Positions 42,302 through 52,133 are shown, counted from the stretch's first letter. The stretch: 64,000 bases of DNA from Dyadobacter crusticola DSM 16708 (GCF_000701505.1 NZ_JNJB01000005.1:310001-374000); one strand, 5' to 3'. A program made the numbers and translations. The notes: generated by a model from the letters alone, not told the origin.

Positions 42302-43876
42302 CTACCTAACCGTATTTTCCAAAACAATCACCGAAGGCCCGCTTTCCAGCCACTTTTTGCCAAGACCGGTTTTATCACCCATGGGTAGAAAGTAAACAAA
42401 CGAACCCAAAACAAGATCAATGTCGCCATCGCCATCGAGGTCGCCTGCGTCCATCACGGACCAGCGCCCCTCGGGCGATTGCGGGAATGAAGCGTCTTTA
42501 AATCTGAGCTTTCCCTTATTTTCGAGGTAGATAAAACTTTCCTGCGGGTAACGTGCATAGTCCGGGAAGAATGAGATCGCGGCAATATCGAGGTCTCCGT
42601 CCAGGTCATAATCACGCGCCATTGCCTTGTAAGCACCGTTAAGGTGGTAAAAGTAGCTTTGCTTAAAATTCGATTTCCCGTCATTCAGGAAAATGTAAAC
42701 GCCGTGGTAATCTTTCAGAATAGGCGTTTTATCCGCATTATCTCCGCATACGTACAGAATATCGTCAAAACCATCTTTGTTAAAATCGGCTACTTCCATG
42801 TACTGCGAACCGTTGAGCGGCGAAAAAGTGAGCAGGCGTTTTTCCTGAAACCTACCTCCACCCTGATTTTCATAGAGGAGAATGCGCTCGTCGGCTTGCG
42901 CCATTAATACAAAAATATCCGGCAATCCATCGCCATTGGCATCCCTGATAATCGTGGTGATCGCGCCCGGGTGCTCGTTCAAAACGTGCCTTTCGTAACC
43001 GCCTCTTCCATTGTTCGCATACCATGCAAGCTGCCCCGTTTCGTTGCCGAATTCGCAGGCGACAATGTCTACGTGACTATCCCCATTCAAATCTCCGAAT
43101 GCTGTGTGAACCGGTCGGCGCAGATTTGGAATGGGAATGTCCGCAGGCGCATCATGTTGCTCCGGCCCACTTTGAACCCACCGCTGAACGGCCCCTTCCG
43201 CAGCGTCGGTCGGGAAAATGTTACGGCCAGCTGTTGTGAGGTATATTTCTTTCGACGTTTGATGATAATGCACTGGCGCAGACTCCAACTCCACAGTATA
43301 TCGTTCCCGCAAATCTGCATTCAGGTAAGTGAGCTTTTTCCGGCGACCTTTGGCGTCGCTGAATACAATCCCCTGCTTATCAGGCAGGATCTTCACCATG
43401 GTTGTCAATGCAGGGCGATGTGTCAATGCTGGCCTGCGGTACCTGAAATGCCGGAGACCTATTCTGATTGGATCTTTTCGCATTGGCGCAGGAACGCTGT
43501 CGGGCGCATTTTGGAGGTAGTAAGCTTCAATTTTTCGCCAATCTTCTTTCGCCAGAATGGGATTTTCGGGAAAAATACCGGCACTTCTCACCAGTGAACC
43601 GCCCGTTTTTGGATCAAATAAACTGTCAGGTCTGCTGCCGCCCGCGTAAATCCCCATTCTTTGTCCCATTGCCGGTAAAACTTTTCGCCAGCTCGACTTA
43701 GGTAACATCTCAGGACCGACCAGCAAATGACACCGGCTGCAATGCGCGATCGCGAGTTCCCTGCCAGAGCTATTGGAAACAGCAGGCTCCTGCACACGGA
43801 CAGCTTCGTTCTGTCTTTTGGATTTACATGAAAAAATAAGCGAAAGGAGAATGCAAAAAAGAAAAGTCTGTTTCAT
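42302..43876 (-). CDS. FG-GAP/VCBS-repeat lipoprotein with cytochrome c-type motif
   Basis: The ATG at 43876 gives a lipoprotein signal ending in IFSC (Cys17). A c-type haem site, Cys46-Ser-Arg-Cys49-His50, lies near the N-terminus with a cytochrome-like segment to about residue 130. The remainder is a beta-propeller of FG-GAP/VCBS repeats, each with a calcium-binding DxNxDxxxD-like loop: DLNGDSHVDIV, DANGDGLPDIF, DFNKDGFDDIL, DYDLDGDLDIA and DLDGDGDIDLV. Such proteins are common in Bacteroidota and Planctomycetes, where roles in periplasmic electron transfer or polysaccharide handling are suggested. It ends 6 bases from the convergent hicB stop. Confidence 0.87.
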   Translation of the reverse strand: MKQTFLFCILLSLIFSCKSKRQNEAVRVQEPAVSNSSGRELAIAHCSRCHLLVGPEMLPKSSWRKVLPAMGQRMGIYAGGSRPDSLFDPKTGGSLVRSAGIFPENPILAKEDWRKIEAYYLQNAPDSVPAPMRKDPIRIGLRHFRYRRPALTHRPALTTMVKILPDKQGIVFSDAKGRRKKLTYLNADLRERYTVELESAPVHYHQTSKEIYLTTAGRNIFPTDAAEGAVQRWVQSGPEQHDAPADIPIPNLRRPVHTAFGDLNGDSHVDIVACEFGNETGQLAWYANNGRGGYERHVLNEHPGAITTIIRDANGDGLPDIFVLMAQADERILLYENQGGGRFQEKRLLTFSPLNGSQYMEVADFNKDGFDDILYVCGDNADKTPILKDYHGVYIFLNDGKSNFKQSYFYHLNGAYKAMARDYDLDGDLDIAAISFFPDYARYPQESFIYLENKGKLRFKDASFPQSPEGRWSVMDAGDLDGDGDIDLVLGSFVYFLPMGDKTGLGKKWLESGPSVIVLENTVR

Positions 43877-44003
43877 CAATATGTGAAATGCAGTAGAATA
43901 GCGCTTTGTTAACCAGGCAAAATAGATAACTCCTCCACCCCAATTTCAGACTAATACCTGTCAATTAACATTCGTGCAAATTCGTGCATTCGTGGCAAAA
44001 AAC

Positions 44004-45122
44004 CTACCGCCGCGCCTCTTCCACCAACCTTCCCACCGCAAGCCGCACCGCATCCCGGTACGATCGCTCCCGCTTTCGATTATACTCTTCCAGCTCACGT
44101 AAAATCACCGGCAGATAAATGAACTTGCGATCCTGCACATAATGCTGCATCAGTCGCTCTGCGTCCGCTTTCCTGCCCAGATTTCCCGCGATCACAACTT
44201 CACCGGCACGCACAAAATGCTCATACAAACATGCTTTCCACGTAGTATAACCCTGATCTGACATCCTGCTTTTAACGGGTGTAAACAACTTTTCAGTGGA
44301 TGTGATCAGCTCGCCGGACAACTGGTCGATGATGGGATTTACAAATGAATGCGCAAACTCGTGGGTACTCAGCTCCTCCAAATGCTTTTTATCATCAAAG
44401 CCCATATCCAAATCTGATTCATCCTGAAAACGCGGCGCAGCAAATGCGCCAAATACATTGAATGCGTGCGACTCACCTGGCGAGCTAAACTTCACGCCGA
44501 AACCCATTCCCGCAGGGATCGTCAGACTTGGCACCAACGAATAACTGTCGAAATGCCCTTGGTAAAACTCTTCCATAGCGGGAATAAACAAACTGTCGGG
44601 TAACCCGCTCCTGACCTGTGCGAGCGCATTTTCGTATTTCCGTTGATTTTTGGTCAGATAAGAACCAAAGTCCACCTCTTTGTAAAGCTGGTTCAATGCA
44701 TTTATGAATGCGGTTGCATTTGCAATGGCGACCTCGCGGTCACCCGTTGGCGAAAACCGTTTATAATAACTAAAATCAATATCCTCGCTCAGCTGCGCGT
44801 TGGGGAAATCATCGAGCTGCACCAGCAGATTGATAAAATAGTCCAGCCAGATATCTTGTGCAAAGCCGATTGCAACAGCCAAATGCGGACTTTTCTCGTG
44901 GGTTCTGTACTGCTGATATAAATCCAGCCCGTAAGCATAACGCATTCGCCGCTTTTCAGAATAGTCGCTGCTCCTTGCAGCATGTGCGCCTTCATAGCCC
45001 AGAAAGTAGACGAATCCGAGTAGCTCGACATTTTTGTTGATTTTAACCTGGATCTGATTGTTTTGAGCCGCTGAAAACGGAGCCCAGCCGAGGGTTAGCA
45101 GAAGTAGAAGTTGCCTGTACAT
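44004..45122 (-). CDS. Exported DUF4932-like putative zinc metallopeptidase
   Basis: A 372-residue secreted protein with a signal peptide (MYRQLLLLLTLGWAPFSAAQ). The motif STHEFAHSFVNP near residue 255 is an HExxH zinc site, which suggests a gluzincin-like protease. The fold resembles the DUF4932 group of Bacteroidota. Additional conserved-looking stretches are GFVYFLGYEG near the start and AACLYEHFVRAGEV-like helices after the zinc site (YTTWKACLYEHFVRAGE), where a third ligand Glu or His may lie. It lies between an AraC-like gene and an FG-GAP lipoprotein gene on the same strand, with gaps of about 100-130 bases. Confidence 0.78.
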   Translation of the reverse strand: MYRQLLLLLTLGWAPFSAAQNNQIQVKINKNVELLGFVYFLGYEGAHAARSSDYSEKRRMRYAYGLDLYQQYRTHEKSPHLAVAIGFAQDIWLDYFINLLVQLDDFPNAQLSEDIDFSYYKRFSPTGDREVAIANATAFINALNQLYKEVDFGSYLTKNQRKYENALAQVRSGLPDSLFIPAMEEFYQGHFDSYSLVPSLTIPAGMGFGVKFSSPGESHAFNVFGAFAAPRFQDESDLDMGFDDKKHLEELSTHEFAHSFVNPIIDQLSGELITSTEKLFTPVKSRMSDQGYTTWKACLYEHFVRAGEVVIAGNLGRKADAERLMQHYVQDRKFIYLPVILRELEEYNRKRERSYRDAVRLAVGRLVEEARR

Positions 45123-45224
45123 ATGAACAAAATTGCTTGTGAGTAGTGGGACAAAACAAGCAAAGGAAACAACGCAACTCGCCCTGAAACAGAAGTCCGG
45201 ACGTCCGTGATCATGATTCCGGAC

Positions 45225-46313
45225 TCATTTATTCACTAAAAGGTACTCCGAAGGTGCCTTACCGGTATGCTGCCGGAACACCTGATTGAATGTAGATTTT
45301 GAACTGAAACCCGCTTCCAGAGCTAATGCAAGCAATATCTTATGTTGCTCTCGCGGATCCCCGAGTTTGCGGATTACCTCTTCCACGCGAAACGCATTCA
45401 CGTAATGATTAAAATTGGAACCGTGATGCGTATTAATCAGATAGGAAATATACCGCGGCGGCAAATGCAGCTTGCCGGCAACCTCTTCCAGCGTGAGCTT
45501 TGACTGTGTGTACAGTGCATTCCCGCGGAAAGCAGCTTCGAGCCGGTTTAACTCCCGCGCGTCATCGTAGTAAGCAAAAGTCGGCTTTTCAGGAGATTTT
45601 GGTTTTGGTAAAATCGGCAACTTATAGAAGTCGGGGTTGACATAACCTGCATAGCCGAACGCAAAGAGACAAGCTGTAAGCAAAATCTCTATCATCGAAA
45701 ACACGCGCAGATTAAACCACACTCCGGCAGCCCAGAGCATGGTTAACGTTGTTAGAAAAGCAAACAGCCCGTAGATTCCAATTACCTGATACACGCTGAG
45801 ACGCTCACCACGTCCAAACCATTCTTGCCGAAACCGGAACAATTTCCAGCCGTAAAAACCGAGAACTGTAAACATTCCCAGAATCGGCAGGATCTCGGTG
45901 ACAAAGAACCAGGCGGGATTGTCAAGCAAGGAAGGAACGCGCTGATCGATGTGACGCCAATATAGCCGCCACGTTGTTTGTACCAAAATTTCAAACAATG
46001 AAGGCGCAAAGAGCAACCAGGGCCACCTGGGCGCGCTATAATCTGGTACCGTAGTATATTGTACAAAAAACCATAGCGAAACCGGCAGCACCAGGTAGCT
46101 CTGCAAATTCCAGAATGGAAAGCTGTCGGGGCGGCTATGATAATGCACCTGCATTCCCCACGCATTGAGTATTTCCAAGGCAAGGATATACAGTATCAAC
46201 CCCAAAAACAGGTTTGCCCGCTGCTGTGTGATACCTCGCACGATCAGTGAAAGGCTCAGCACAATACCCTGTCCGAATGCCAGCAAATAGACAATAGCCT
46301 TCCAATTTTCCAT
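45225..46313 (-). CDS. Membrane-bound AraC-family regulator
   Basis: A regulator with an N-terminal membrane domain of about six or seven hydrophobic segments (AIVYLLAFGQGIVLSLSLIV, LFLGLILYILALEILNAW and others up to about residue 225) and a C-terminal AraC helix-turn-helix domain (about 255-360: LTLEEVAGKLHLPPRYISYLI and LLALALEAGFSSKSTFNQVFRQHTG). It probably senses an external signal and acts directly on DNA. It starts 33 bases after the stop of the 1278-residue fusion protein gene and may be co-transcribed. Confidence 0.88.
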   Translation of the reverse strand: MENWKAIVYLLAFGQGIVLSLSLIVRGITQQRANLFLGLILYILALEILNAWGMQVHYHSRPDSFPFWNLQSYLVLPVSLWFFVQYTTVPDYSAPRWPWLLFAPSLFEILVQTTWRLYWRHIDQRVPSLLDNPAWFFVTEILPILGMFTVLGFYGWKLFRFRQEWFGRGERLSVYQVIGIYGLFAFLTTLTMLWAAGVWFNLRVFSMIEILLTACLFAFGYAGYVNPDFYKLPILPKPKSPEKPTFAYYDDARELNRLEAAFRGNALYTQSKLTLEEVAGKLHLPPRYISYLINTHHGSNFNHYVNAFRVEEVIRKLGDPREQHKILLALALEAGFSSKSTFNQVFRQHTGKAPSEYLLVNK

Positions 46314-46346
46314 GTAGTTTGATATTCTACTATTTGTCAGCTTTGT

Positions 46347-49300
46347 TTACTTCTTTGACAATGGAACCTGTGCGCTTGTTTTCAGGTATGCGATCAGCTC
46401 GGTCACTTCCTTGTCGCTGAGGTTATCAAGCAGTCCCGGCGGCATCATCGAAGCTTCATTTACTTCGCGTGTTTGAATATCGGCTTTGTTTACCACCACT
46501 GCATCTTGCCCCACAACACGCAGGGTAAGCTGGCGATCAGTTTCTTTGGCGACATTGCCTACGTAAGTGCGGCCGTCACGCATCGTCACCACGACCATTT
46601 TGTAGTCGTCCTGAATCTCGCCGCTTGGATCGAGAATGTTGCCGAGCAGGTAATCCAGGTTCGCTCGGTTGGAGCCTGTCAGCTCGGGGCCGATTGCACC
46701 GCCTTCGCCGTACATTTTGTGACAAGGCGCACAGGTACGCTGAAACACCAGCCGGCCCTCCGTTTTGCTCGCGGCAGAAACGGATTTGTCGGTGAGCAGG
46801 TCTTTGTACTTTTTATAAGCTTTTTCGTCAAATGCAACGTGATCAATCGGTCCCCAGACTTCCACAAACCCACTGCCCACTACACGCCGGAGCTGGCGGG
46901 CTACGTAAGTCGGAACATCCTTTTTCGGGATTGTTTTATCGGAAATTGCCTGGGTCAGCAGCCAGCCAGACTTGGGCCGGGAAGCAAGCGTTTGTATCAC
47001 TTCCGACTTTTCCGACGCAGAGAATCTGGGATAGTTTTCGATCAAATACTTAGCCAGCGGCTCACTTTCAAATGCAGCCACACTCCTGATAGCATCGAGG
47101 CGCAATGCAGGGTTATTCAGTAATGCCGGCAATTCAGCTGCAAGTTCGGGACGCTGGCGGACAGTCAGGGATTGGAGCGCTTTCCGCTTTTCTTCAATGG
47201 GTGCGGTTTTACTTTTCAAAGTAGCTAAGTCAGCTTTGGCGGCTTCGGTGTTTCCAAATTGCCGGTTGAGCTCCAATGCAAGCGCCGCAGTAGCTTTGTC
47301 AGCTTGTTTTAATTTAGCGAGAACAGCAGTCCAGTTAGCCGGTGTTTTAATGTCGGTCCGGTCAGATAATGCATCCTGCATTCCTTTCAGCAAATCCATT
47401 CTGTTCACAGGTGCTTTCCCGATTGCGGCTACAAGTGTCTCCACCTGGTCAGCGTCTACTGTCCGCCTGGCGATGTACGCTGTCACCATCGGGATTTTCG
47501 ACTTGGCAGACAGTTCAAGTGCTTTGGCGGGATTTTCCTTCACGAGCCGCTCTATGCCAAACCAGATCATTTTAGGGAGATTATGATCGCCTGCATCTTC
47601 GCTGTGCGCCACGAGGCCCGCAGCTATTTTCCATTTCAAATCCGTATTCACACGCTGCAATGCAGAAGCCAGGTACAACCGCACTACCGGCGAAGGATCT
47701 TTCACCGACATTTCTGTGAGTCTGGCACTTACCTGGTCCGAAGGCTGCCCGTTTTCACATAGAAACTGGATCGCCCAGGCGCGTACGTGTGCATCTTTGT
47801 CGGTAAGCGCATCAGCTAATTGGTTTTGGTTCAATGCATTGGTCACCTGCAAAGCCCACATCGCACGCAGCCGCTCGTCGGCGGAACCCTCATTGTAAAT
47901 CGTGTTCAGCTTAGCCAATGCTGGCTGGGCAATGCTGCCTTTTACCGCGCGGTTTTGAAGGATCACTCTTGCCCGTCGCGCGTGCCAGTCGCTTTTGCTG
48001 GTTTGCAGCGAAGCCAGTTCCAGGTCGCTCAGTTTAGTAAGATCCGCGTACCGGCCCGGGAAGTTTTCCGCCAGGGAATTCTTCGGTGTGATCCTGAAAA
48101 TACGGCCCGTTTCAGAGTTGAGTACGTCGGAGCCGCAGATATCGGCGTCGTGCCAGTCGAGCACATACATCGCACCTTCCGGACCAATTTCCATGCTGAA
48201 ACCAACCCACTGCGCATTGTTGGCCATCATAAAATCATCTCCATGCTTACCACTGAATCCTGAACCTTTGGGAATCAATATATCTGACAAGATGCCGTGC
48301 TCGTGAATGTTAGCCATAAATATTTTCCCCTTTTCCGATGCCGGAAATGCATCCGACTGGTAAATGCGAGCTCCTCCGTGCGCCGAGCGGTGACTGTGAT
48401 CGGCGATGGTTTTGATATCATTGTACACGTAAGGATTGAAATGCTGCCCGCCCTGCCGGTGATAAATGCCGCCAGGTACCACGTGCCACAAATGCGGGAT
48501 CACGCAGGCAGTAATGAAAAGCTGTCCTTTGGCATCATGGTCGATCCCCCAGGGATTTGAGAATCCGTGTGCAACCACCTCAAACTTCTGTTTTGTAGGA
48601 TGATAGCGCCACACACCGCCATTGATTTCCTGTCCGTCCTCCACCGGAATATTTTCAGGGAATGGATCTTTGTGCTTATAAAGCTTCCCTTTTCCAACCG
48701 GCTTGCCCACCGTAGAAGGTGTTGCGAAGCCCTGCAATCCATACAACCAGCCGTCGGGACCCCAATGGAAACTGTTCAATGTTTCGTGCCGGTCGCGGAT
48801 ACCCCAGCCAGTCAGGCGGACTTCGATATCGTCCATATCAGCCTTATCGTCGCCGTTTTTATCGGGAATGAAAAGCAGATTAGGCGGCGCGCCTACAAAC
48901 ACACCGTCGAAGCCTACCGCCAATGCAGCAGGAAATGCGATGCCTTCTGCAAAAACCTTCCTTGAATCTGCCACTCCATCTTTGTCTGTATCTTCCAGAA
49001 TCAAAATGCGGCTGGTACCTGCATTGGAAAACCCTTTGCCGCGCGATTCGTAATCCTTGTTTTCTGCAATCCACATTCTCCCCTTGTCGTCCCAGCAAAA
49101 AGCCATCGGCTGCGTCATCATCGGCTCCGATGCCCAGGCATTTACCTGGTATCCCTCTTTGATCGTCATTGCGGCGACTGCCTCCTGCGCACTGAGAAAC
49201 TTGGCCTCTCTGCCCTCCTTTTGTGCCAGCGCCCACAGCGCAGTGGCACTGTACAGGCCGTTATCTCCCACAAATTCACCAAAAGTTTTATTCAGCTCCA

Positions 49301-50183
49301 CGTCATTAAGCTCGCCGGTATAAATCACCAGTTCGTGCTTGATGGTTTCCGTTTCCCCTTTTTTAATGTACCAATCTCCTTTCCGTGCCCGCGCCGGACC
49401 GGCACCAAGCTGGTTATCTACCCGCCAGATCGTGGGGTAACCTTTATTTTGTTTGTGATCAAGGATCGCAATGTGCGCCAGGTCGCTCCTGCCCTCGACT
49501 TGCATGCTGATATCCACCCAATGTGCTGCCTGACCTTCCGCTTTTTCGTTCTTCTGCCTTGCCGCATTCACTACCTCTCCTTTGATCCCTTCTTTCCAGG
49601 GCATACGCACAAACAGCCCGCCATAATCGTATTTGCCGATTGTCACGTCGGTCTGCGCTTCTCCATTCCATTCCAGATCGAGCAGGTATTTGCCGTCTTT
49701 TTGTCGCATTGTCCAATTTTGTGTTTCGGTCAAAACGGCGGTGCCTGCGGAGTCAAGAAGGTTATAGACTGTCTGCCATTTGACTTCCGTCCCTTTTCCT
49801 TCAATAATCTTTGCAGACACTTTTTTCCAGTATCCGTCGGCGGGATGGTGAAAGTAATCACGTCCGTTTACGCGGGTGTAGCCCCAGTAAATACCGGTTT
49901 GGTGTTTGTGGTGGCCGGGGCTGTATTCGGTCAGGATACCTTTTCCGTCGGGGGCCACAATGGGGTGCAGGTACGGACGGAAATCGGACCTGGCATTTTG
50001 GGTTAATACTGGTTTACTTTCATTGCCGCGAAAAATCTGGATCATTTCTCCGTCAGCGCTTTGCACAGCGCGAAGCGCCAATTCTGCAGGCAATTTCTCG
50101 ATTGCCTCCGGCTTTGTTAAAGAATAGTTGAAATTCGCAAATAAAAAAACGAGGAAAAGAGCCGCGGAGTTAATGATATTCAT
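46347..50183 (-). CDS. DUF6807/PmoA-like, PVC-type dehydrogenase, HEAT and cytochrome c fusion
   Basis: A 1278-residue exported protein with four regions. Residues of about 30-310 resemble the DUF6807 (PmoA) domain: LTEYSPGHHKHQTGIYWGYT and DYGGLFVRMPWKEG are typical. Residues of about 335-700 are a membrane-bound-dehydrogenase-type beta-propeller of the PVC superfamily (AMTIKEGYQVNAWASEPMM, FCWDDKGRMWIAENKDY, GVFVGAPPNLLFIPDKNGD). Residues of about 700-1100 are HEAT-like helical repeats. Residues of about 1120-1270 hold a haem site with Cys1151, Cys1154 and His1155 and the GGAIGPELTG and DPSGEIQDDYKMVVV features of PVC cytochromes. DUF6807 and this dehydrogenase are usually separate proteins, so the fusion stands out. 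The role may be oxidation of a sugar or sulfated glycan; this is inference. Confidence 0.87.
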   Translation of the reverse strand: MNIINSAALFLVFLFANFNYSLTKPEAIEKLPAELALRAVQSADGEMIQIFRGNESKPVLTQNARSDFRPYLHPIVAPDGKGILTEYSPGHHKHQTGIYWGYTRVNGRDYFHHPADGYWKKVSAKIIEGKGTEVKWQTVYNLLDSAGTAVLTETQNWTMRQKDGKYLLDLEWNGEAQTDVTIGKYDYGGLFVRMPWKEGIKGEVVNAARQKNEKAEGQAAHWVDISMQVEGRSDLAHIAILDHKQNKGYPTIWRVDNQLGAGPARARKGDWYIKKGETETIKHELVIYTGELNDVELNKTFGEFVGDNGLYSATALWALAQKEGREAKFLSAQEAVAAMTIKEGYQVNAWASEPMMTQPMAFCWDDKGRMWIAENKDYESRGKGFSNAGTSRILILEDTDKDGVADSRKVFAEGIAFPAALAVGFDGVFVGAPPNLLFIPDKNGDDKADMDDIEVRLTGWGIRDRHETLNSFHWGPDGWLYGLQGFATPSTVGKPVGKGKLYKHKDPFPENIPVEDGQEINGGVWRYHPTKQKFEVVAHGFSNPWGIDHDAKGQLFITACVIPHLWHVVPGGIYHRQGGQHFNPYVYNDIKTIADHSHRSAHGGARIYQSDAFPASEKGKIFMANIHEHGILSDILIPKGSGFSGKHGDDFMMANNAQWVGFSMEIGPEGAMYVLDWHDADICGSDVLNSETGRIFRITPKNSLAENFPGRYADLTKLSDLELASLQTSKSDWHARRARVILQNRAVKGSIAQPALAKLNTIYNEGSADERLRAMWALQVTNALNQNQLADALTDKDAHVRAWAIQFLCENGQPSDQVSARLTEMSVKDPSPVVRLYLASALQRVNTDLKWKIAAGLVAHSEDAGDHNLPKMIWFGIERLVKENPAKALELSAKSKIPMVTAYIARRTVDADQVETLVAAIGKAPVNRMDLLKGMQDALSDRTDIKTPANWTAVLAKLKQADKATAALALELNRQFGNTEAAKADLATLKSKTAPIEEKRKALQSLTVRQRPELAAELPALLNNPALRLDAIRSVAAFESEPLAKYLIENYPRFSASEKSEVIQTLASRPKSGWLLTQAISDKTIPKKDVPTYVARQLRRVVGSGFVEVWGPIDHVAFDEKAYKKYKDLLTDKSVSAASKTEGRLVFQRTCAPCHKMYGEGGAIGPELTGSNRANLDYLLGNILDPSGEIQDDYKMVVVTMRDGRTYVGNVAKETDRQLTLRVVGQDAVVVNKADIQTREVNEASMMPPGLLDNLSDKEVTELIAYLKTSAQVPLSKK

Positions 50184-50249
50184 AGAAAAATACGGATTTT
50201 AGTAAGCAGCTGGATCGGTTTTTAACAGCCTTCAAGTCCATTCTTAAGT

Positions 50250-50261
50250 AGGATATATCCT
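50250..50261. promoter_or_regulatory. 12-bp palindrome in a divergent intergenic region
   Basis: AGGATATATCCT is a perfect palindrome lying about 67 bases from the start of the fusion dehydrogenase gene and 34 bases from the next gene on the other strand. It is a candidate operator; no binding protein is suggested. Confidence 0.35.
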
Positions 50262-50294
50262 GAAATTACTCCTGCTTTTTTCAAGATCATCAGC

Positions 50295-51185
50295 ATGACA
50301 CTCATCAAACTAATATTCCTATTTGTACTCATCATGATGATGCAGTATCGCGGCATTATCTACCGGACCGGTAAAAAGAATACCGCCCGCGACGAGCTGC
50401 GCGCGATCAGGGAATCTATTCTGCCGAAAAGTGCGAACATGAATGGATCCTGGCGCATGTATGGTGTCAACAAAACTGATCCGTCTGTGATCATTCCAGG
50501 CGACAAAGGGGTTGACAATACACCTTTCAGCGAGAAGGAGCTGTTTATCTCATTCTTCCCTGACGGAAACTTCACACAGATACGTGACAATGCAGATTAC
50601 AACGTTGGAAAATGGTCCTACGACAGCAGCTCGCAGTCTGTCTTTCTTACCTCCGAGCGGATGACGCAGGAAGTGGGGGTCCAATTCAGAATGGCGGAAG
50701 GCGGTATCCGCGTGATGAATTTCAGCTTCAATCCCACGGAGGGAATGCTGTTAATGGAGTTTGCTAAGCCGGTTGTACCTTTTCGGGAAGACCCATTTTA
50801 TCCTGAAAACAATACGTGGCGGATCAAGCCGGCCAAGTCTGAAAACGATGCAGAGATTCGCGCGAGATTACGCAACTACCTGCTTCATAATGCCTATATT
50901 CTGAAAGCAGCTAAAAGCCGGGAACAGGACAATGTATCATGGGAGTTTTCGGAGGGTATCATTAAAATTTACAATCCAGGAATCGGTATCGTCAAAGTTG
51001 ACAAGATACCAGCTTCCTGGATTGATGGTTTTTATTCGAAAGATGAAGCGTTGAAAGCTTACCGGCTGTTTGAGCAGCAACTTAAATTCACCCGCCACAA
51101 AGGCGGCGGGAAGGGAAATTGGGTGGAACAGAACTACAACATTCTGTATGATATTTACCAGGGAATGGGGAAAAGCCCAAAATAG
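50295..51185 (+). CDS. Hypothetical exported or membrane-anchored protein
   Basis: A 296-residue protein with an N-terminal hydrophobic segment (LIKLIFLFVLIMMMQY) that could be an uncleaved anchor. A lipocalin-like or META-like beta domain follows (about 50-160: NGSWRMYGVNKTD, LFISFFPDGNFTQIRDNADYNVGKW, VFLTSERMTQEVG). The C-terminal half (about 180-290) resembles a helical regulatory domain (ENDAEIRARLRNYLLHNAYILKAAKSREQ). No named family is recognised. It stands alone, divergent from the fusion dehydrogenase. Confidence 0.65.
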   Translation: MTLIKLIFLFVLIMMMQYRGIIYRTGKKNTARDELRAIRESILPKSANMNGSWRMYGVNKTDPSVIIPGDKGVDNTPFSEKELFISFFPDGNFTQIRDNADYNVGKWSYDSSSQSVFLTSERMTQEVGVQFRMAEGGIRVMNFSFNPTEGMLLMEFAKPVVPFREDPFYPENNTWRIKPAKSENDAEIRARLRNYLLHNAYILKAAKSREQDNVSWEFSEGIIKIYNPGIGIVKVDKIPASWIDGFYSKDEALKAYRLFEQQLKFTRHKGGGKGNWVEQNYNILYDIYQGMGKSPK

Positions 51186-51186
51186 C

Positions 51187-51210
51187 GGGCGCGCAGCTGG
51201 CCGCGCGCCC
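51187..51210. terminator. GC-rich hairpin between convergent genes
   Basis: GGGCGCGC and GCGCGCCC form an 8-bp stem with an 8-base loop, directly after the stop of the hypothetical gene and 15 bases before the end of the bestrophin gene. A short T-run exists only on the minus strand (TTTT), so it is likelier to serve bestrophin. Confidence 0.55.
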
Positions 51211-51224
51211 CTGATCGTGAGGGT

Positions 51225-52133
51225 TTACAGAATGTAGAATTTGTCAGGTTCGTATGCCGAAGGCACCTGATCGTCCCGCATCATCTGTCTCAGATCGCGT
51301 TCGATATTTCTTGAAATAGTTAAAACAGGAGTGTCAGTAGGCTTGTTCTCAAACGGGTCCTGCAAGTGAATCGCCATTTTCTCGATCAAAAAGAAGCAGG
51401 CAGTGATCACGATCAGCACCGGTACCATTAGAAATCCGAACAGCTGAACCAAACCAAACGGCAGCAATAAGATGAAGAAATGGAGTGCCAGGTGGATATA
51501 CAAGCTGTAAGTCGACGGGAAAACGGTGTTTTTGATCCGCTCGCATTTACCCATTGAATCACAAAGTCTGGTTAGTGTCCCATCGATTTCGATCTGCTGA
51601 TACGGGTTTACCCAGCCTTGTTTCAATGCATTTTTAAGATCGCGGGCATGTAGTTGAAGCAGGCCCACGTGCTTGTTATCATAATCCTTCACAAATTCAT
51701 ACTCCTCGTCCGTAACAAACTTCCGGATCAACGGCATCGGATCATCCTTTCTCAAACCTTTACCCAGCGCATAACACCATGCGATCTGTCTTTTGATCAT
51801 CCGCTGCTTGAACCCGTCGATACTTTCGGATCCGTAAGGCTCTTCCATTAAATGGATGATTTGCCTTGCCAGCGTGCGCGAATCGTTCACAATAGCACCC
51901 CAGATAATCCTGGCTTCCCACCAGCGATCGTATGCCTGATTGGAACGGAATGCCAGAAGCAGGGAGATAATAGTACCCAAAACCGTCGGAACGGTCATCG
52001 GGATGGAGATGTTGGTGATGTGAAAATTCTGGTAGACAACCTCGATCGCTACCCCATACACGGTGACAAACAGGATTTCATATTTTATTTTTCCGAAAAT
52101 ATAACGGATAGGTATATTCTTTTTAAGCAGCAT
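51225..52133 (-). CDS. Bestrophin-family anion channel
   Basis: A pentameric membrane channel of the bestrophin (UPF0187) family. The signature FRSNQAYDRWWEARIIWG near residue 65 and the calcium-clasp-like HLQDPFENKPTDTPVL near residue 265 are clear. Hydrophobic segments lie near residues 20-60 and 210-255. The family conducts chloride, and bacterial members show cation selectivity in some cases. Its 302 residues are normal. It is the last gene before a hairpin; the gene upstream on the same strand is a Usp-like protein, 44 bases away, so they may share a transcript. Confidence 0.93.
   Translation of the reverse strand: MLLKKNIPIRYIFGKIKYEILFVTVYGVAIEVVYQNFHITNISIPMTVPTVLGTIISLLLAFRSNQAYDRWWEARIIWGAIVNDSRTLARQIIHLMEEPYGSESIDGFKQRMIKRQIAWCYALGKGLRKDDPMPLIRKFVTDEEYEFVKDYDNKHVGLLQLHARDLKNALKQGWVNPYQQIEIDGTLTRLCDSMGKCERIKNTVFPSTYSLYIHLALHFFILLLPFGLVQLFGFLMVPVLIVITACFFLIEKMAIHLQDPFENKPTDTPVLTISRNIERDLRQMMRDDQVPSAYEPDKFYIL

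Noticed and set aside
49221-50006. 261-codon open frame antisense to the fusion dehydrogenase
   Set aside because: The sense strand has clear domains throughout, and this frame is Cys/Phe/His-rich without a recognisable pattern.
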